NCBI GenBank assembly: GCA_900547005.1
Contig: URER01000037.1
Coordinates: 1 to 26,048 of the forward strand
Reading direction: 5' to 3'
Length of the DNA stretch: 26,048 nucleotides
Source of the DNA: an uncultured Prevotella sp.
Lineage (GTDB): Bacteria; Bacteroidota; Bacteroidia; Bacteroidales; Bacteroidaceae
The position numbers and the translations under genes are program-made. The notes under the pieces are model-generated. The model saw nothing but the letters and a program-made list of their open reading frames with translations. It did no database searches and was not told where the DNA came from. Below are positions 23,308 to 26,048 of the stretch, piece by piece (the first letter of the stretch is position 1; each line of letters opens with the position of its first letter).

Positions 23308-25332
23308 ATGAAACTTACAAAAACATTTATCCTCCTCACAATATTATTATGTTATAATGCTCTTGCATTGGCACAAGGAAATCCTGCGCATTTTAGCGTA
23401 CAGCAAAAACAGGTATCACCAACAGAAATAGACGTAGTTTTCTCTGGAAAGATTGATGAAGGATGGCACGTTTATTCAACAGGACTTACCACAGGTCCGA
23501 TATCAGCCACACTGCATACGGAGAAAGCAGAAGGTGCAAAGGCTATTGGCAGTCTTAAAGCACAAGGCCATGAGATTAACATATATGATAATATGTTTGG
23601 CATGAAATTGCGCTACTTTGAAAACAGCGTAAAATTTATTCAAAGATACAAAATCACAGGAAAGACATATTCTATAAAGGGATATTTGGAGTATGGCATT
23701 TGCAACGATGAGATGTGTATGCCTCCATCGCAAGGGGAGTTCAGCTATACAGGCAGAGGCGTGGAAGGAACGGAAAAAGCTGAGGAAGAAGCGGCAACAG
23801 AAGAAGAAGAAGAAAGCGCCCCGATAGCAGGCAAAGACTCTATAAAAACAGAAAATACAGACTCTGTATATGCCGATACAACCATAATAAACGCAGCGAG
23901 CGACTTATGGCAACCAGTGATAAAAGAGTTGGGAGAATTGGATAAAACGTCTACGAACAATTCTCTTTGGTACATATTTATAATGGGCCTTCTTGGTGGT
24001 TTGTTAGCTTTGTTCACACCTTGCGTATGGCCTATCATACCTATGACCGTCAGTTTCTTCCTAAAACGTACTAAAGACAAGTCAAAGGGACTGCGTGATG
24101 CCATCACATACGGTATCTCTATCATCGTGATATATCTATCTTTAGGGCTTCTGATTACGGGCTTCTCAGATAGCAACGCTCTAAACGCATTGGCTACGAA
24201 TGCCTATTTCAACATATTCTTCTGTTTGCTTCTTATAGTGTTCGCATTGTCTTTCTTTGGCTGGTTTGAGCTGGCTCTACCGTCATCATGGGCAAACAAG
24301 GTTGACAACAAGGCGTCTAATACAAGTGGACTGCTATCAATTTTCCTCATGGCATTCACGTTATCGCTTGTGTCATTCTCATGCACAGGTCCTATCATAG
24401 GTTTCTTGCTCGTTGACTTTGCAACATCCGGCGACCTTGCAGCTCCAGCAATCGGAATGCTTGGTTTTGCAATAGCATTAGCATTGCCATTTACTTTATT
24501 TGCATTATTCCCTTCTTGGCTCAAGCAAGCACCCAAGTCAGGTTCTTGGATGAATATAATAAAAATCTCACTTGGATTTATAGAATTAGCATTTGCTTGC
24601 AAATTTTTCTCTGTTGCCGACCTCGCATACGGATGGCATTTAATGGATCGTGAGGTATTCCTTTCTATTTGGATCGTTGTCTTTACTGCACTTGGCCTCT
24701 ATCTCATCGGTCTAATGCGTTTCCAAAGTGATGGAGAAGACCGCAAACCTATGCCGGTACCTTGTATTATGCTCGGTCTCATATCACTTGCTTTTTCTGT
24801 CTATATGATTCCTGGATTATGGGGTGCGCCTTGCAAGGCTATATCAGCATTTGCACCACCAATAAATACTCAAGATTTCAATCTGAATAAAGCGGGAGAA
24901 ATACATCCGGCCTTCACTTCATACGAAGAAGGCATGAAGGAAGCAGCAAAACAAGGAAAACCTGTACTTATTGATTTTACAGGCTTCGGATGCGTGAATT
25001 GCCGCAAAATGGAAGCTGCAGTATGGACAGACCCACAAGTTGCAGAGAAGTTAACTAAAGATTATGTACTCATATCTCTATATGTTGATGACAAGACTCC
25101 ACTCAAACAACCAATGGAGGTGAAAAGAGCTGATGGCAGTAAACGTATTCTTCGAACAGTCGGAGACAAATGGAGCTATCTCGAAGAAACAAAATTCGGA
25201 TACTTAGCACAACCTTTCTATGTAACTCTTGACAATGAAGGTAAGCCTCTATCTGGCTCATTCGTCTATAAAGAAGATATCCCCGGCTATCTTGAGTTCC
25301 TCAACAAGGGCTTGGAAAACTATCGCAAATAA
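23308..25332 (+). CDS. dsbD: Thiol:disulfide interchange protein DsbD
   Basis: A 674-aa protein in the three-module DsbD plan. A signal peptide (ends ALAQ, about residue 23) precedes the N-terminal alpha domain (about 25-150) with its redox pair C132/C137 (GICNDEMCMPP). An acidic linker rich in Glu lies at 155-175. The membrane domain has about eight helices and the pair C239 (LFTPCVWPIIP) and C359 (SFSCTGP). The C-terminal thioredoxin-like domain has CVNC (C562, C565). It carries electrons from cytoplasmic thioredoxin to periplasmic reductants, for example for cytochrome c assembly and disulfide repair. It is the second gene after cysteine desulfidase and ends at a strong terminator. Confidence 0.95.
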   Translation: MKLTKTFILLTILLCYNALALAQGNPAHFSVQQKQVSPTEIDVVFSGKIDEGWHVYSTGLTTGPISATLHTEKAEGAKAIGSLKAQGHEINIYDNMFGMKLRYFENSVKFIQRYKITGKTYSIKGYLEYGICNDEMCMPPSQGEFSYTGRGVEGTEKAEEEAATEEEEESAPIAGKDSIKTENTDSVYADTTIINAASDLWQPVIKELGELDKTSTNNSLWYIFIMGLLGGLLALFTPCVWPIIPMTVSFFLKRTKDKSKGLRDAITYGISIIVIYLSLGLLITGFSDSNALNALATNAYFNIFFCLLLIVFALSFFGWFELALPSSWANKVDNKASNTSGLLSIFLMAFTLSLVSFSCTGPIIGFLLVDFATSGDLAAPAIGMLGFAIALALPFTLFALFPSWLKQAPKSGSWMNIIKISLGFIELAFACKFFSVADLAYGWHLMDREVFLSIWIVVFTALGLYLIGLMRFQSDGEDRKPMPVPCIMLGLISLAFSVYMIPGLWGAPCKAISAFAPPINTQDFNLNKAGEIHPAFTSYEEGMKEAAKQGKPVLIDFTGFGCVNCRKMEAAVWTDPQVAEKLTKDYVLISLYVDDKTPLKQPMEVKRADGSKRILRTVGDKWSYLEETKFGYLAQPFYVTLDNEGKPLSGSFVYKEDIPGYLEFLNKGLENYRK

Positions 25333-25375
25333 TGAAGCATATCAGTCATAAATAATAGTATAAAAACACATAAAG

Positions 25376-25427
25376 TACGCTAATAGATTGATTTACATCA
25401 AGAAAGATATCTATTAGCGTATTTTTA
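25376..25427 (+). terminator. Terminator after dsbD
   Basis: A 13-bp perfect stem, TACGCTAATAGAT (25376-25388) with ATCTATTAGCGTA (25409-25421), a 20-nt loop and then a five-T run. Confidence 0.85.
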
Positions 25428-25438
25428 TGCCACAATGC

Positions 25439-25469
25439 TTTGAATATTAACTAAATACCTTTATCTTTG
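25439..25469 (+). promoter_or_regulatory. Promoter of a short non-coding unit
   Basis: TTTG at 25439-25442, a 19-nt spacer, TATCTTTG at 25462-25469: one of the best consensus promoters in the window. The next element downstream is a terminator, not a gene. Confidence 0.75.
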
Positions 25470-25474
25470 CATCG

Positions 25475-25537
25475 TGTTTTTCATAGTATTAGATTTAAGG
25501 TTAACAAAGGTTGGAGTACAGCGGTACTCCTTTTTTT
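25475..25537 (+). ncRNA. Candidate small RNA (about 63 nt)
   Basis: Between the consensus promoter at 25439-25469 and an intrinsic terminator (GGAGTAC 25513-25519, loop AGCG, GTACTCC 25524-25530, then seven T) there are about 40 nt with no start codon or ORF. The body contains TTAGATTTAAGGTTAAC. The 5' end is estimated from the -7 element and may be off by a few bases. It could be an independent small RNA, or a terminated leader left in front of sequence replaced by the transposase remnant. It matches no RNA family I can name with confidence. Confidence 0.5.
25513..25537 (+). terminator. Terminator of the candidate small RNA
   Basis: A 7-bp perfect stem GGAGTAC/GTACTCC, tetraloop AGCG, and T7 at 25531-25537. 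A textbook intrinsic terminator. Confidence 0.85.
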
Positions 25538-25654
25538 ATGTCTATACTCATGAAAAATAATAGTTAGTCACAAAATAACATATAAAGCAATATGATATGC
25601 TCACCCGAAACATAGGGGACTTAAGCATATTGTTTTCTGTATATGAAACGGCAT

Positions 25655-26000
25655 TGGGTAAACAGCGTTTGGCGATAAGGCGCATGGAATTAGACATATC
25701 CATGATTATTCCCTTAACCATAAGCCTCTTATTCGCATCAATGCGCATAAGGGCTTCTGTCACGGCATCAGCGGCCATACCCTTTAATATAAGTATGATA
25801 GTCCCTTTCCCTCCGTGTCCTCTCTTTGTCATACTATCTGCGCCTTCTGACAGTCAGGTCCACACCTTTGTCGCAAAGCGGGAAGTCACGGATGGTGATG
25901 TATCACATAGATCCTTAGACTAAATATCGGGATTCTCCTTGTATTCAGCCTTAACCAATTCGTCAAGGTAGATACGGATAAGAGAGGATTCTTCGGCTCA
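25655..26000 (-). pseudogene. Decayed ISAon1/ISL3-like transposase
   Basis: Three minus-strand frames together resemble an ISAon1-type transposase. One gives LIRIYLDELVKAEYKENPDI and hits a TAG at 25920-25922. A second gives YITIRDFPLCDKGVDLTVRR and stops at a TAG at 25834-25836; its DFPL..K.V.L..RRR pattern is that of the N-terminal region protein. A third (25655-25832) gives KRGHGGKGTIILILKG and MVKGIIMDMSNSMRLIAKRC, like the catalytic part up to the RCFPNA-type motif. After LPNA the expected DRFHV motif is missing and the frame runs into unrelated sequence. Frameshifts, stops, loss of the stretch between the halves and loss of the C-terminus mark it as dead. The family assignment is from memory of motifs. 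The remnant may continue past the window edge. Confidence 0.65.
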
Positions 26001-26048
26001 GTAGTTATTTAGTGTGGGTAGGCGTAAAGTTTAGCAATGCGATAGAGG

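Noticed and set aside
25539..25568. Nine-codon frame MSILMKNNS after the small-RNA terminator
   Set aside because: Lies after the terminator, has no ribosome site, and is too short to judge.

Overview
The window looks like a chromosomal segment from a member of the Bacteroidales, most likely Prevotellaceae. The evidence is the set of promoters of the TAnnTTTG (-7) / TTG (-33) type, a TonB-dependent receptor with a carboxypeptidase-like N-terminal domain, lipoproteins with an acidic run after the lipobox Cys, a secreted M64-type peptidase, a two-ORF ISAon1-like transposase remnant and intergenic DNA rich in short palindromes. No species can be named from the sequence alone. Most genes are housekeeping or core accessory genes. 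I see no phage, conjugative element, CRISPR array or defence island.

Layout, left to right. (1) 24-2651, minus strand: an operon of an overlooked 45-codon gene overlapping a MATE exporter, then a membrane-anchored metallophosphoesterase, closed by a terminator. (2) 2890-3600, plus: rubrerythrin with its own consensus promoter and terminator. (3) 3676-6364, minus: truA, an EamA/DMT transporter and dapA; dapA has its own promoter. (4) 6469-6804: a two-tRNA unit, Ser(GCU) and Glu(CUC), with promoter and terminator. (5) 6840-11888, plus: a periplasmic 5'-nucleotidase-like enzyme, a NudC-like NADH pyrophosphatase and a TonB-dependent receptor. These are closely spaced and suggest nucleotide/NAD salvage. 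They are followed by a 22-bp tandem repeat and a bidirectional terminator. (6) 12037-13826, minus: phosphoglucomutase/phosphomannomutase. (7) 13892-16267, plus: a divergent FolK-like protein, a secreted M64 metallopeptidase and a TPR protein whose start overlaps the M64 stop. (8) 16272-18276, minus: a probably surface-exposed beta-helix lipoprotein followed by cytidine deaminase. (9) 18277-19125: about 850 bp without genes, carrying repeated palindromes and a second short repeat. (10) 19126-19300, minus: tRNA-Leu(CAA). (11) 19615-20697, plus: mannose-1-phosphate guanylyltransferase. (12) 20854-21907, minus: greA and a HIT hydrolase, with an attenuator-like hairpin in the greA leader. (13) 21925-25427, plus: L-cysteine desulfidase (CyuA/UPF0597) and DsbD. 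(14) 25439-25537: a promoter-to-terminator unit of about 63 nt with no ORF, a candidate small RNA. (15) 25655-26000, minus: a decayed ISAon1/ISL3-like transposase.

The most promising leads are the candidate small RNA at 25470-25537, the terminator-like hairpin in the greA leader, the 45-aa gene coupled to the MATE exporter, the repeat-rich spacer at 18.4-19.1 kb, and the secreted M64/TPR pair preceded by a FolK-like protein that has lost its catalytic arginines. None of these amounts to a clearly new multi-gene system from sequence alone.
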